A DNA stretch of 33,646 nucleotides from the NCBI GenBank assembly GCA_947625025.1, contig CANQMQ010000017.1, positions 1 to 33,646 on the forward strand, given 5' to 3'. The position numbers and the translations under genes were made by a program. The stretch comes from an uncultured Clostridia bacterium (GTDB taxonomy: Bacteria > Bacillota > Clostridia > Christensenellales > Borkfalkiaceae). The notes beneath the pieces were generated by a model. It did not search any database. It saw nothing but the letters and a program-made list of their open reading frames with translations, and had not been told where the DNA came from. Numbering within the stretch: position 1 is the stretch's first letter; the number at the start of each line of letters is the position of its first letter. Positions 15,868 to 24,563 of this stretch are shown here, in pieces.

Positions 15868-16871
15868 AGTACGGTTTGAAGGAAAAATTTTCCTCATTCG
15901 GATACATCGGCGGCCCCCATCGGCACATCGCAACGAAATTTTACGTAGACCAAACGTCCCATTTCAGGATCTGCGAGAAGTGCGGCGTGAAGTATGCGGA
16001 GGACAAGCACAGCTTCGGGGCGGACGGCGTATGCGCCGTATGCGGCTTCAGCCCCGTCTACACCGACGGTTTGGAGTATGCTTACGATGCGGAGACGGAT
16101 AGCTACGCCGTGGTGGGCGCGGGGGCGATCTCGGGCGCTTCCGCCCTCTTTCTCCCCGCTTATTATGACGGGAAGCCCGTGACCCAAATCGGGAAACAGG
16201 CCTTCGATCGGCGGCGTGATTGGAAGAGCGCGGTGCTCCCTTCTTCCATCCGCTCCATCGGCGATGCCGCCTTCCGTAACTGCCGCACTTTGGAGCGCAT
16301 CAACATTCCGAGTTGCGTAGATAGCATCGGGGTTGCCGCCTTCAACGGCTGCTTCGAGCTCAAGGAAATGAGGATCCCCGCAAGCGTCACTTCCATCGGT
16401 AGTTCCGCCTTTTCGGGTTGCAGTGCGTTGGAGCACATCGAGGTCGCCGAAGAGAACCCCGTATACAGGGGGGAAGGCAACTGCATCATTGAGAGAAGCA
16501 CGGGGCGGCTCGTGGTGGGCTGCAAGAACAGCAGGATCCCGCAGGGCGTCGTAAGCATCGGCAGAAGCGCCTTCTACGGCCACGGAGGGCTGAAGAGCAT
16601 CGAGCTTCCCGAGGGAGTTGCCGAGATCGGCATGTGGGCATTTGCGGAGTGCAGGGAGCTCACGAGCGTCACCATTCCCGCCAGCGTCACATTTATGGAA
16701 ATTGCCGCATTCTGGGGAGACATTGCCCTCGTCGCCATCCGTTACGACGGTACCATGTCCGCATGGAAGGCCATAAAAAAGCAGGAGTATTGGGATCAGC
16801 ACCTGAAGAATTACGCCGTCTACTGCACGGACGGCACCGTCGATAAGGACGGCACCGAGCACAGGAATTGA
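15864..16871 (+). CDS. zinc-ribbon plus BspA-type leucine-rich-repeat protein
   Basis: A 335-residue protein with no signal peptide. A zinc-ribbon-like module has Cys37-x2-Cys40 and Cys57-x2-Cys60, with His49 between. From about residue 80 come six or seven LRR_5 (BspA/TpLRR) repeats with IxxIGxxAFxxCxxL units, e.g. IRSIGDAAFRNCRTL and VTSIGSSAFSGC. A break at about 195-225 holds one irregular unit. The end is polar. LRR_5 proteins are usually surface adhesins; the cytoplasmic form with a zinc ribbon points to a protein-binding role inside the cell. The ATGA overlap with helD implies coupled translation. Homology of the first 80 residues is not recognised. Confidence 0.85.
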   Translation: MKYGLKEKFSSFGYIGGPHRHIATKFYVDQTSHFRICEKCGVKYAEDKHSFGADGVCAVCGFSPVYTDGLEYAYDAETDSYAVVGAGAISGASALFLPAYYDGKPVTQIGKQAFDRRRDWKSAVLPSSIRSIGDAAFRNCRTLERINIPSCVDSIGVAAFNGCFELKEMRIPASVTSIGSSAFSGCSALEHIEVAEENPVYRGEGNCIIERSTGRLVVGCKNSRIPQGVVSIGRSAFYGHGGLKSIELPEGVAEIGMWAFAECRELTSVTIPASVTFMEIAAFWGDIALVAIRYDGTMSAWKAIKKQEYWDQHLKNYAVYCTDGTVDKDGTEHRN

Positions 16872-16886
16872 ATGAAAGATAGCGTA

Positions 16887-16925
16887 GCGCCGCCCGAGGC
16901 TTTGCCTCGGGCGGCGCATTCTAAT
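16887..16925 (+). terminator. terminator of the helD/LRR operon
   Basis: A perfect 14-bp GC-rich stem (16887-16900 with 16904-16917), TTT loop, followed by the weak T-rich ATTCTAATTTG. Confidence 0.7.
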
Positions 16926-16968
16926 TTGTTATACTATTCACGGCTTCTAATTCTATCATACGGTTCGG

Positions 16969-17036
16969 CGTTTCCCGATCCGTCTACTGTCTGCCGTTTC
17001 CCGATTCGTCTACTGTCTGCCGTTTCCCGATCGGTC
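16969..17036. repeat. 26-bp tandem repeat, 2.6 copies
   Basis: Units at 16969-16994 and 16995-17020 differ at one base (CGATC against CGATT), and a partial third unit runs 17021-17036. Each starts CGTTTCCCGAT and ends CTACTGTCTGC. There are no spacers, so it is not a CRISPR array. Confidence 0.85.
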
Positions 17037-17046
17037 ATACACCCTT

Positions 17047-17083
17047 CCTCATCTCGACGCTCCGAAGGAGCGGAGAAGAAGTA
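17047..17083. repeat. dispersed hairpin element, copy 2
   Basis: CCTCATCTCGAC, then the stem GCTCC-GAA-GGAGC, then GGAGAAGAAGTA. It matches copy 1 at 12321-12356. The stem changes keep base pairing, which argues for a structured element. It ends 5 bases before the Xre stop codon. Confidence 0.55.
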
Positions 17084-17088
17084 TCATC

Positions 17089-17418
17089 TTATGATAGCGT
17101 TCTCATGATGCCGAGGATGTGCTTGCGCTGTTCGGGATTCATCTTCTCCCAAAGCCTCAAAACCTCCCGCTGTTCGGGATTGAGGGGTACCGTCTCATCT
17201 GTCTCATCGGCAAGAAATTCAAATAGCGTAATTTGGAATGCCGAGCAGACGGCTTCCAAGAGTGCAAGGCTCGGCGATGAATTCCTGTCCCGCCAATGAT
17301 ACAGCGTCATGGGAGATATGGCGGCATTGCGCGCCAATTCGTACACAGACCACCCGCGCGCATTCCGCAATTGCTCAACCCTTTGATAGAGTGCCCTGCT
17401 ATCCAAAATGTCTATCAT
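17089..17418 (-). CDS. XRE-family HTH regulator
   Basis: A 109-residue regulator. The Cro/CI-type helix-turn-helix spans about residues 10-65: LRNARGWSVYELARNAAISP, then TLYHWRDRNSSPSLALLEAV. A short polar tail (75-109) with two NPEQR stretches may be a dimerisation helix. ATG 17418 follows AGAGGT by about 9 bases. It diverges from the small CxxC gene at 17570. The shared region contains several TTATA/TATAA stretches that could be operators, so it probably regulates itself and that neighbour. XRE proteins of this kind are common as phage- or element-type repressors, but no phage genes adjoin it. Confidence 0.85.
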   Translation of the reverse strand: MIDILDSRALYQRVEQLRNARGWSVYELARNAAISPMTLYHWRDRNSSPSLALLEAVCSAFQITLFEFLADETDETVPLNPEQREVLRLWEKMNPEQRKHILGIMRTLS

Positions 17419-17500
17419 ACGATGAACCTCTTATAGACATTATATCGTATTGCAGGTTATAAATTCTTACCCATCATGTTATAAAATATCACCCTATTGG

Positions 17501-17529
17501 TTGCTTTTTATAAAAATTTAAGGTATAAT
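17501..17529 (+). promoter_or_regulatory. promoter of the 88-residue CxxC protein gene
   Basis: -35 TTGCTT (17501-17506), a 17-base spacer and -10 TATAAT (17524-17529). A second TATAAT occurs at 17535-17540. This is the one good promoter in the window without TG before the -10. Confidence 0.65.
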
Positions 17530-17569
17530 GTAGATATAATGACCCCGCGGCGGGGAGAGGAGGAAGGGA

Positions 17570-17836
17570 ATGAAATATTACAAGGAACAAAACGGAGAAG
17601 AGACGAGCATCGTGCTCTTCGTGCTGATCCCCGACTGCGTGCATTGCAGGAAGCGTATCAAAGAGCACATCATGGAATACGGCTGTTTTGAGCGGGTCGA
17701 GTTCGGATATCCCATGCGGGAGGGGTCTGCGGTTACCCTCGTCTATCGGGAGAGTGAACACCCCGATGTGGATTTTTGGTATAAGGCTCAATGTATCAAA
17801 GAAGATTTGGATAGTTTCGGCTACCGTGTGTTGTAA
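17570..17836 (+). CDS. small CxxC protein, possibly HMA-like
   Basis: An 88-residue soluble protein. A first hydrophobic strand (SIVLFVLIPD, 13-22) runs directly into Cys23-x2-Cys26 and a basic helix (RKRIKEHI). A strand-loop-strand (ERVEFGYP, AVTLVYRES), a helix (QCIKEDLDSF) and a last strand (YRVL) follow. That order is the beta-alpha-beta-beta-alpha-beta fold of metallochaperone-like HMA domains, or possibly a thioredoxin-like redox fold. The family is not certain. The start ATG 17570 follows GGGAGGAAG. It is divergent from the XRE gene and followed by a strong hairpin. Confidence 0.75.
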   Translation: MKYYKEQNGEETSIVLFVLIPDCVHCRKRIKEHIMEYGCFERVEFGYPMREGSAVTLVYRESEHPDVDFWYKAQCIKEDLDSFGYRVL

Positions 17837-17841
17837 AAACT

Positions 17842-17876
17842 CTGCGCCGCCTGCAACATCGTTGCGGGCGGCGCAG
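17842..17876. terminator. strong hairpin after the CxxC gene
   Basis: A 16-bp stem with one G-T pair (17842-17857 with 17861-17876) and an ATC loop. No T-run follows; a five-A run lies before it. It probably ends or protects the upstream mRNA. Confidence 0.55.
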
Positions 17877-17896
17877 GCGTATATCAACAAAAATCC

Positions 17897-17925
17897 TTTA
17901 CTTTCGGGCGGGGATGTGGTATGAT
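17897..17925 (+). promoter_or_regulatory. promoter of the HAD gene, probably leaderless
   Basis: -35 TTTACT (17897-17902), a 17-base spacer and extended -10 TGG-TATGAT (17920-17925). The ATG at 17932 lies 6 bases after the -10, at the predicted start of transcription. Confidence 0.7.
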
Positions 17926-17931
17926 GGCGGT

Positions 17932-18600
17932 ATGAAGGATATCTTTCTCCTCGATTTGGACGATACGCTCCTCGATTTCGGGCAGGCCGAGCGGGCCAAT
18001 CTCACCTATTCCCTTGCCGCATGCGGGGTGGAGGCGGACGATGCGCTCATCCGTCTCTTCCATGTCATTAACGATGCCCTCTGGAAGGCGCTCGAGCGGG
18101 GGGAGCTCACCCGTGAGCGTCTGCTCGCGCTCCGCTTTGAACGGCTGAGGGAGGCAAGCGGCCTCACCTTCGATGCCGCCGCCGTCGCCGATGCCTATTT
18201 CAACAACTTCTCCCGCTTCTGCTTCCCGTATCCAGGGTCCCTCGAATTCTTAAAGCAACTATCGTTACGGGGGAGGGCGTATCTCGTTACCAACGGAAGC
18301 GCCGCCATTCAGCATGCCCATGTGCGGGATGCGGGGTTTGCGCCCTACTTTACGAAGCTCTTCATCTCCGAAGAGATGGGGGTATATAAGCCCTCGAAGG
18401 AGTACGCAGAGGCCGTGGTATGCGGCATCGAAAACTTCTCCAAGGACCGTGCAATTTTGCTCGGTGACAGCCTGACCTCAGACATGGGGTGTGCGAATGC
18501 GATGGGGGTGGACTTTGTCTTATATCGTCACGAAAGCGTTCCCGAGGGGTACGGCGGGGTGTCTGTGCAAAGCTATTCCGAATTCTTACGCCTTCTGTAA
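17932..18600 (+). CDS. HAD-superfamily hydrolase, YjjG-type 5'-nucleotidase
   Basis: A 222-residue HAD phosphatase. Motif I is DLDDTLLDF (nucleophile Asp8, acid Asp10), motif II LVTNGS, motif III Lys in GVYKPSKEYA, and motif IV LLGDSLTSDMGCANAMG. An all-helical cap fills about 17-90. The sequence DLDDTLLDFGQAE is typical of the YjjG group, which removes phosphate from pyrimidine nucleoside monophosphates, including non-canonical ones. The start MKDIFLL at 17932 is chosen because it opens motif I at the usual distance. An ATG at 17914 would lie upstream of the -10. No ribosome-binding site precedes 17932, fitting a leaderless mRNA. Confidence 0.88.
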   Translation: MKDIFLLDLDDTLLDFGQAERANLTYSLAACGVEADDALIRLFHVINDALWKALERGELTRERLLALRFERLREASGLTFDAAAVADAYFNNFSRFCFPYPGSLEFLKQLSLRGRAYLVTNGSAAIQHAHVRDAGFAPYFTKLFISEEMGVYKPSKEYAEAVVCGIENFSKDRAILLGDSLTSDMGCANAMGVDFVLYRHESVPEGYGGVSVQSYSEFLRLL

Positions 18601-18612
18601 ATATGGATCCCA

Positions 18613-18650
18613 ACAAAAAACCGTCCCCGCCGCAGTTGCGGCGGGGACGG
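18613..18650 (-). terminator. terminator of the rubrerythrin gene
   Basis: A 14-bp GC-rich perfect stem (18621-18634 with 18637-18650) followed on the minus strand by six T then GTTG. It also lies 20 bases after the HAD stop and may serve both genes. Confidence 0.85.
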
Positions 18651-18657
18651 CGTATTC

Positions 18658-19203
18658 TCAATAATTTTCCTTCTTGACTTCGAAGTAGGCCTGCGGGTGC
18701 TTGCAGACGGGGCACACTTCGGGGGCCTTGGTGCCCACCACGATGTGGCCGCAGTTGCGGCATTCCCACACGGTGACGCCGCTCTTCTCAAACACTTCCT
18801 TGGCTTCCACGTTGTGCAGGAGGGCGCGGTACCGCTCCTCATGCGCCTTCTCGATGGCGGCAACCCCTCTGAACTGTGCGGCAAGCGCCGTGAAGCCCTC
18901 CTCTTCGGCCTCCCGCGCCATGCGGTCGTACATATCCGTCCATTCTGCATTCTCGCCTTCGGCGGCGGCAAGCAGGTTGGCGGGGGTATCCCCGAGTTCG
19001 CCGAGCGCCTTAAACCACAGCTTGGCGTGTTCCTTCTCGTTTTCGGCCGTCTTTAAGAAGAGCTCCGCAATTTGCTCATAGCCCGCCTTCTTGGCAACGG
19101 AAGCGAAGTAGGTATACTTATTCCGCGCCTGCGATTCTCCCGCAAATGCCTCCCACAAGTTCTTCTCCGTCTTGGTGCCCGCATAGGGGTTTTTCTTTTC
19201 CAT
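18658..19203 (-). CDS. rbr: rubrerythrin
   Basis: A 181-residue non-haem iron protein that reduces hydrogen peroxide in anaerobes. The four-helix ferritin-like domain (residues 1-135) carries the di-iron ligands in [28 protein letters not shown] and [10 protein letters not shown]. The C-terminal rubredoxin module (145-178) has CRNCG and CPVCKHP for the Fe(Cys)4 centre. Length and order match classical rubrerythrin. ATG 19203 follows GGAGGA by 7 bases. It has its own strong promoter at 19234-19262 and terminator at 18613, so it is monocistronic. It implies an anaerobic host that meets oxidative stress. Confidence 0.96.
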   Translation of the reverse strand: MEKKNPYAGTKTEKNLWEAFAGESQARNKYTYFASVAKKAGYEQIAELFLKTAENEKEHAKLWFKALGELGDTPANLLAAAEGENAEWTDMYDRMAREAEEEGFTALAAQFRGVAAIEKAHEERYRALLHNVEAKEVFEKSGVTVWECRNCGHIVVGTKAPEVCPVCKHPQAYFEVKKENY

Positions 19204-19233
19204 GTCAGTTTCCTCCTCATTTGGAATACCTGT

Positions 19234-19262
19234 ATTCTATCATATGGGGCGGGGTTTGTCAA
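19234..19262 (-). promoter_or_regulatory. rubrerythrin promoter
   Basis: On the minus strand a perfect -35 TTGACA (19257-19262), a 17-base spacer and -10 TAGAAT (19234-19239) preceded by TGA. Confidence 0.85.
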
Positions 19263-19321
19263 TATCGGGCGCACATTTTTGCACTTCATTTTCGATAAAA
19301 CCACACAATGCGGGAAAATAC

Positions 19322-19351
19322 TTGCTTTTTCCCCACAACCTGTGGTATAAT
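19322..19351 (+). promoter_or_regulatory. promoter of the parE/parC operon
   Basis: -35 TTGCTT (19322-19327), an 18-base spacer and extended -10 TGG-TATAAT (19346-19351), about 41 bases before the parE start. Confidence 0.8.
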
Positions 19352-19392
19352 GCAAAAAGGGATTCTATAAGGTTTTCGATTCAGAGGTTACT

Positions 19393-21459
19393 ATGGCAGA
19401 ACAACAACATTACGACGCGAGCGATATCACCATCCTTGAAGGGTTGGATGCCGTGCGGCTCCGCCCGGGGATGTATATCGGTTCCACGGGCCCCCGCGGC
19501 CTGCACCACATCCTGTGGGAGATCGTGGATAACGCCATCGACGAGGCCGCCAACGGCTATGCGGATAAGATCGATGTGCACATTTACAAGGACGGAAGCG
19601 TCTCCGTGGAGGACAACGGCAGGGGCATTCCCACTGAGATCCATCCCAAGGCAAAGGTCTCGGGGGTGCAGGTGGTGTTTACCCAGCTCCACGCAGGCGG
19701 CAAATTCGATGAACACAACTATTCCTTCTCGGGGGGCCTGCACGGCGTGGGCGCCTCGGTTACCAACGCCCTCTCCAAATGGCTCAAGGTGAAGGTGTGG
19801 CGGGGCGGCACTACGTGGGAGATGGAATTCCGCTCCTACTACGATGAGGCCAAGAAGAAGGTGATTTCGGGCGTCCCGCAGGGGCCGCTGAAGGATACCA
19901 AACAGCGCACCAAGCGGCACGGCACCTTCGTGCACTTCATGCCCGACGAGGCCGTGTTCACCACCACCGAAATTCAGCTCTCTACCGTCTCCAACCGCCT
20001 CAACGAGCTCGCCTTCCTCAACCGCGGGCTCACCATCACGCTGACCGATGAGCGGATCACCAAGAACGAATTCGCCGCGGTGGGGGAGCAGAGTGAGGAG
20101 AAGGTGCAGCTCGATATCACGGGTGCGACCGAGCCGTATTCGGTCACCTATCGCTACGACGGGGGCATTTCGGACTTCGTCACCTACCTCAACGACGGCA
20201 AGAATAAGCTGTATCCCAAGCCCCTCTACTATAAGGCGGAGAAGGACGGCATCTTAGTTGAGTTCTCCATCCAACACACGGGGGAGTTCACCGAGAACCT
20301 CTTTTCCTTCGTCAACAACATTCCCACCCCCGAGGGCGGCTTCCACGAGATGGGCTTCCGCGGGGGGCTCACCCGCATGCTCAACGACTACGCACGGGAT
20401 AACAAGCTCCTGAAGGAGAAGGATGCCAACTTCCTCGGCGACGATTTCAGGGAGGGGCTTACGGCAGTGCTCTCCATCAAGATGAAGAACGTGCAGTTCG
20501 AGGGGCAGACAAAGACCAAGCTCGGCAACCCCGAGGCAAGGGTGCCCGTGGAGAGCTGTGTGGTGGAGGGGCTTCGTACCCTCGCCGCAGACCCCAAGTA
20601 TAGGCGTGCCTTCGAGGAGATGATAAAGAAGGCGCAGGGGGCGGCCAAAGTACGCATAGCGGCGCGTCAAGCCAAGGATACCGCCCGCGCCAAGAACAGC
20701 ATCGATTCCCTCATGCTCGTGGGGAAGCTCGCCGCCTGTTCGGGGAAGAAGCCCGAACTCAACGAGCTCTTCATCGTCGAGGGGGACAGTGCGGGCGGCA
20801 CCGCAAAGCAGGCGCGGGTACGGCAGTTCCAATCCATCCTACCCCTCCGCGGCAAACCCTTAAACGTCGAAAAGAAGCGGCTCGACCAGGTGCTTGCCAA
20901 CGAGGAGATCCGCACCATCATCTCCGCCCTCGGGGCAGGCATCGGCAACGACTTCAACGTCGAAAAGATCAACTATCATAAAGTCATTATCCTCTCGGAT
21001 GCGGACCAAGACGGCTTCCACATCCGCTGCATCCTGCTCACCTTCTTCTATCGGTACATGCGGCCGCTCGTTGCGGGCGGGCATGTGTACATCGGCATGC
21101 CGCCCCTCTATAAGGTGTACCGCCAGAACGGGAGCGTGGAGGAGTACGCCTACGACGATACCGAACTGCAGGAGAAGATCGAGAAAGTGGGGAGGGGGTA
21201 CCTCATCCAACGCTACAAGGGCCTCGGGGAAATGAGCGCCGAACAGCTGTGGACGACGACGATGGACCCCGCCCGCCGCAACCTCATCCAAGTGACGGTG
21301 GAGGACGCCGTCGCCGCCGAAAACATGATCACCATGCTGATGGGGGATAAAGTAGAGGGCAGAAAGGAATTTTTGAACCGCAACGCAAACTTCAACAAGA
21401 CGGATGCGTTCATGGATAAGGTAAAGCTCAAGAAGGAGGACGGCGATGAAGAAGCGTGA
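19393..21459 (+). CDS. parE: type II topoisomerase ATPase subunit (ParE/GyrB-like)
   Basis: A 688-residue B subunit. The GHKL ATPase domain shows [10 protein letters not shown] (about 46-55), DNGRGIP and [15 protein letters not shown]. The transducer follows. The TOPRIM domain has [15 protein letters not shown] and the acidic [11 protein letters not shown], and the C-terminal RYKGLGEM motif is intact. DQDG with FHIR differs from the usual DVDGAHIR. The start ATG 19393 follows AGAGG. It overlaps the A subunit gene by 14 bases. The pair is either gyrase or topoisomerase IV. The A subunit lacks a GyrA box, and such second pairs are common in Clostridia, so topoisomerase IV is the better guess. 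Confidence 0.88.
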   Translation: MAEQQHYDASDITILEGLDAVRLRPGMYIGSTGPRGLHHILWEIVDNAIDEAANGYADKIDVHIYKDGSVSVEDNGRGIPTEIHPKAKVSGVQVVFTQLHAGGKFDEHNYSFSGGLHGVGASVTNALSKWLKVKVWRGGTTWEMEFRSYYDEAKKKVISGVPQGPLKDTKQRTKRHGTFVHFMPDEAVFTTTEIQLSTVSNRLNELAFLNRGLTITLTDERITKNEFAAVGEQSEEKVQLDITGATEPYSVTYRYDGGISDFVTYLNDGKNKLYPKPLYYKAEKDGILVEFSIQHTGEFTENLFSFVNNIPTPEGGFHEMGFRGGLTRMLNDYARDNKLLKEKDANFLGDDFREGLTAVLSIKMKNVQFEGQTKTKLGNPEARVPVESCVVEGLRTLAADPKYRRAFEEMIKKAQGAAKVRIAARQAKDTARAKNSIDSLMLVGKLAACSGKKPELNELFIVEGDSAGGTAKQARVRQFQSILPLRGKPLNVEKKRLDQVLANEEIRTIISALGAGIGNDFNVEKINYHKVIILSDADQDGFHIRCILLTFFYRYMRPLVAGGHVYIGMPPLYKVYRQNGSVEEYAYDDTELQEKIEKVGRGYLIQRYKGLGEMSAEQLWTTTMDPARRNLIQVTVEDAVAAENMITMLMGDKVEGRKEFLNRNANFNKTDAFMDKVKLKKEDGDEEA

Positions 21460-23878
21460 GGAAAAGATAGAGGCTACGGGGAGTACCTTCACCGTACCCC
21501 TTGAAGATGTCCTGCCGCAGGCGATGCTCCCCTATGCGGAGTTCGTCATTATGGACCGTGCCCTCCCCCGCGTAGAGGACGGCTTGAAGCCCGTGCAGAG
21601 GAGAATTCTCTATACCATGTACGAGATGGGGCTGCTTCCCGATAAGCCCCACAAGAAGTCTGCCCGCATCGTCGGCGACTGCATGGGTAAATACCATCCC
21701 CATGGGGATAGCTCGGTGTACGATGCCATGGTGCGCATGGCACAGGACTTCAACATGGGCCGTACCCTCGTCAACGGCCACGGCAACTTCGGCTCGGTAG
21801 ACGGAGACCCCGCCGCCGCCATGCGGTATACCGAGGCCCGCCTCGAGCCCCTCGCCCTCGAACTATTGCGGGATTTGGATAAGAACACCGTCCCCTTCTC
21901 CCTCAACTTCGACGATTCGCTGAAGGAACCCGATATGCTCCCGGGGCGCTTCCCCAACCTCCTCGTGAACGGAGCCTCCGGCATCGCGGTGGGGCTCGCC
22001 ACCAACATCCCCCCGCACAACCTCACAGAGGCCATCAACGGCGTCATTGCCTATATCGAGAAGCCCACCATCAAGCTCGATGAGATGATGCAGTACATCC
22101 CCGCACCCGATTTCCCGACGGGCGGGTACATCATTCCCAACGAACTCAGGCAGGCATATGAGACGGGCAAGGGGAGAATTACCCTCCGCGCCCGCGTCCG
22201 CGTAGAACCCGGGGACGGGGATAAGAAGCTCATCGTCATTACGGAGCTTCCGTACCAAGTCAACAAGGCGCAACTGCTCCGAAAGATCGCAGAGCTTCGG
22301 GAGGAGAAAAAGGATGCGATGGCGGGCGTCACGCGGGTGACCGATGAGAGCGACCGCGTGGGCATGCGCGCCGTCATTGAAGTGAAGGCGGATACCGATG
22401 TCGATAAGCTCCTCAAATTCCTCTTCAAGAGTACCGATCTCGAGGTGAGCTTCGGCATCAACATGGTGGCGATCGCGGGCGGCAAGCCCATGCTGATGGG
22501 GCTCATCGATATTATTCGGTATTACGCCAACTATCAGCGGGAGATCGTGCTTCGCAGAACGAAGTTCGACCTCGCCCAGGCAAAGGAACGCTGCCACATC
22601 CTCGAAGGGCTCATCATCGCGGTGCGCAACATCGATGAAGTCATTCAAATTATCAAGAGTGCGGAGAGTACGCCCGATGCCCGTGAAAAACTCAAAAAGC
22701 GCTTCGACCTCTCCGAGCGGCAGGCACAGGCCATTCTCGATCTCCGCCTCGCCCGCCTCACCAAGCTCGAAGTCACCAAATTGGAAGAGGAGCTCAAAGC
22801 GCTCAAAGAACTCATCGAAAAGCTCACCGCCATCGTAGGGAGCAAGCAGTTGCAGTTCGACGTCGTCAAGAGTGAGCTCATCGAGATCCGTAAAAAATAC
22901 GGCTCCCCCCGCAGGAGCGAGGCGGTGCCCGAGAACGAGGAGCCCAAGTTGGAGCGCACCGATATGCGTGCTCCCGGGGTGCAGAGTGTGCTCGCCATCA
23001 CCGCAGACGGCACGCTCAAGTGCATTGCGGAGAAGAGCTTCGGGCAATCCAATAAGCTCATCGGGGAGAACTCGAGAAAGGCCTCCGTCCTTGTAAAGAC
23101 GCTTTCCGTTATGTCCGATGAGCCCGCCCTCGTCTTTTCGGATAAGGGGAATGTATACCGCATTTTGGGGAGCGCTTGCCTCAAGAAGCTCTCGGAGGGC
23201 GGGGTCGCGCTCTCCGAACTCTCCGATGAGGCGGCAGAAGATGAGCTGCCCGTCGCCCTCTTCAAGGCGGATATCACGGAGGGGAACCTCATCTTCATGA
23301 CCAAGAAGGGCATGCTCAAAAAGACGGCTTGGAGTGAATACAACCTCTCCCGTAACGTCTATCAGGCCATCAAACTCGGGGAGGGGGATACCCTCTTGGA
23401 AGTGCAGACGGACGACGGCGCCGATTCCACCATCTTCTTCGTCACCGCGGGCGGCATGTGCCTGAATGCGAGAAAGGATGAAATTCCCACACAGGGCAGG
23501 ATCGCGGGCGGCGTCAAGGGCATGAACCTCTCTGAGGGCGACGAAGTTATATTCGTATCCCAGATCGACGGGGAAGGGGAGATCGTCGTAGGCGTCTCGG
23601 GCGGAAGATATAAGCGCGTCATTGCCGCCCAGATCGATCCGCTCCCCCGTTACAGGAAGGGGGTGCAGATCGTATCCGCAAAGGACGCGCGCGTCATTTT
23701 CGCGGACTACGTCACGAAGCCGTATATGCTCGCCGTCGTAACGGAGGATGGTACCATGTCTGAGATCTCCACTGAGGAGATCCCCATCGATACCACCAAC
23801 ACCCGCGGCCGCGCCATGAAGGGCGTCACGTGGAAAGCCGCAGAGCTTTTCGCCATGAAATACCGCCCCGCAGAGTAA
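21446..23878 (+). CDS. parC: type II topoisomerase cleavage subunit (ParC/GyrA-like)
   Basis: An 810-residue A subunit that cuts and rejoins DNA. The winged-helix region has [15 protein letters not shown], the quinolone pocket [20 protein letters not shown] keeps the Ser and acidic positions of sensitive enzymes, and the catalytic Tyr128 lies in [10 protein letters not shown]. The tower and coiled coil (about 360-480) hold [16 protein letters not shown]. The C-terminal beta-pinwheel (from about 510) has blades such as [14 protein letters not shown] but no QRRGGRG GyrA box. That argues for topoisomerase IV or a relaxed activity rather than true supercoiling gyrase. The ATG 21446 follows AAGGAGG inside the end of parE. 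Confidence 0.87.
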   Translation: MKKREEKIEATGSTFTVPLEDVLPQAMLPYAEFVIMDRALPRVEDGLKPVQRRILYTMYEMGLLPDKPHKKSARIVGDCMGKYHPHGDSSVYDAMVRMAQDFNMGRTLVNGHGNFGSVDGDPAAAMRYTEARLEPLALELLRDLDKNTVPFSLNFDDSLKEPDMLPGRFPNLLVNGASGIAVGLATNIPPHNLTEAINGVIAYIEKPTIKLDEMMQYIPAPDFPTGGYIIPNELRQAYETGKGRITLRARVRVEPGDGDKKLIVITELPYQVNKAQLLRKIAELREEKKDAMAGVTRVTDESDRVGMRAVIEVKADTDVDKLLKFLFKSTDLEVSFGINMVAIAGGKPMLMGLIDIIRYYANYQREIVLRRTKFDLAQAKERCHILEGLIIAVRNIDEVIQIIKSAESTPDAREKLKKRFDLSERQAQAILDLRLARLTKLEVTKLEEELKALKELIEKLTAIVGSKQLQFDVVKSELIEIRKKYGSPRRSEAVPENEEPKLERTDMRAPGVQSVLAITADGTLKCIAEKSFGQSNKLIGENSRKASVLVKTLSVMSDEPALVFSDKGNVYRILGSACLKKLSEGGVALSELSDEAAEDELPVALFKADITEGNLIFMTKKGMLKKTAWSEYNLSRNVYQAIKLGEGDTLLEVQTDDGADSTIFFVTAGGMCLNARKDEIPTQGRIAGGVKGMNLSEGDEVIFVSQIDGEGEIVVGVSGGRYKRVIAAQIDPLPRYRKGVQIVSAKDARVIFADYVTKPYMLAVVTEDGTMSEISTEEIPIDTTNTRGRAMKGVTWKAAELFAMKYRPAE

Positions 23879-23883
23879 TCCCG

Positions 23884-23920
23884 TATGCACCTTCGCGTAT
23901 TTCAGAAGGTGCATATTTTT
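23884..23920 (+). terminator. terminator of the parE/parC operon
   Basis: A 10-bp stem TATGCACCTT/AAGGTGCATA (23884-23893 with 23906-23915) followed by five T. Confidence 0.9.
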
Positions 23921-23945
23921 AGAGCAATGTCATCGGGAGAGAAAA

Positions 23946-24527
23946 ATGGAAACGACTGTAACAATACGCGCGTTGACCCCCGCGCTTTGTGAGGATTGGT
24001 TGGAGTTCTTCGACAACGCATTTTGCGACCATGAGGATTGGGCGACTTGCTACTGTTTGGAAGGACATCTCAGTATGGAAGCAAACGATAAACTATCCGA
24101 TCCGAAAGAGCGCAGAGATAAGGCTATCGCGCTCATTCGATCAGGTGAAATGCGCGGCTATCTTGCCTATGAAAATGAGAAAGCCGTCGGTTGGTGCAAC
24201 GCAAACGACCGAGGAAATTATGAATACATATCGGAAACCTTCGAAAAAATCGGCTACACGGATAAAGGGGCAAATCGCAAAATAAAGTCCATCTTTTGTT
24301 TTTTGATCGCTCCTAAATCGCGCGGCAAAGGCGTTGCGACACAACTTCTCAAACGGGTGTGCGAAGATGCCGAAAAGGACGGCTATTCCGTGGTAGAAGC
24401 ATACCCATTCGCGGACGAAGCCTATGCGTTCCAATATCACGGGACGGCTCAAATGTATGAAAAAAACGGCTTTTGCGAAATCGCAGACTTGAAATATGTT
24501 AAAGTCATGCAAAAGAAATTCGAATAA
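23946..24527 (+). CDS. GNAT-family acetyltransferase
   Basis: A 193-residue GNAT protein. The acetyl-CoA loop is visible as FCFLIAPKSRGKGVATQLL (about 117-135, R/Q-x-x-G-x-G/A type), preceded by the beta4 strand and followed by a helix LKRVCEDAEKDG. A C-terminal NGF (KNGFCEI) gives the usual last strand. The N-terminal DWATCYCLEGH motif is shared with a clostridial GNAT subgroup of unknown substrate. ATG 23946 follows GGGAGAG. Codons favour AAA, GAA and ATT more than the topoisomerase genes just before it. This marks the start of a compositionally distinct stretch and suggests acquisition. Confidence 0.87.
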   Translation: METTVTIRALTPALCEDWLEFFDNAFCDHEDWATCYCLEGHLSMEANDKLSDPKERRDKAIALIRSGEMRGYLAYENEKAVGWCNANDRGNYEYISETFEKIGYTDKGANRKIKSIFCFLIAPKSRGKGVATQLLKRVCEDAEKDGYSVVEAYPFADEAYAFQYHGTAQMYEKNGFCEIADLKYVKVMQKKFE

Positions 24528-24563
24528 TCATATCAACAACATAAGGGAAAATAGGTGCGGAAG

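Noticed and set aside
14101-15933. A 610-codon open frame antisense to helD
   Set aside because: It mirrors the high third-position GC of helD, has no ribosome-binding site, and its product resembles no protein family.
16969-17036. Possible CRISPR array
   Set aside because: Units abut without spacers, and there are only 2.6 copies and no cas genes.
21863-23914. A 683-codon open frame antisense to parC
   Set aside because: Shadow of a GC-rich gene whose sense product is certain.
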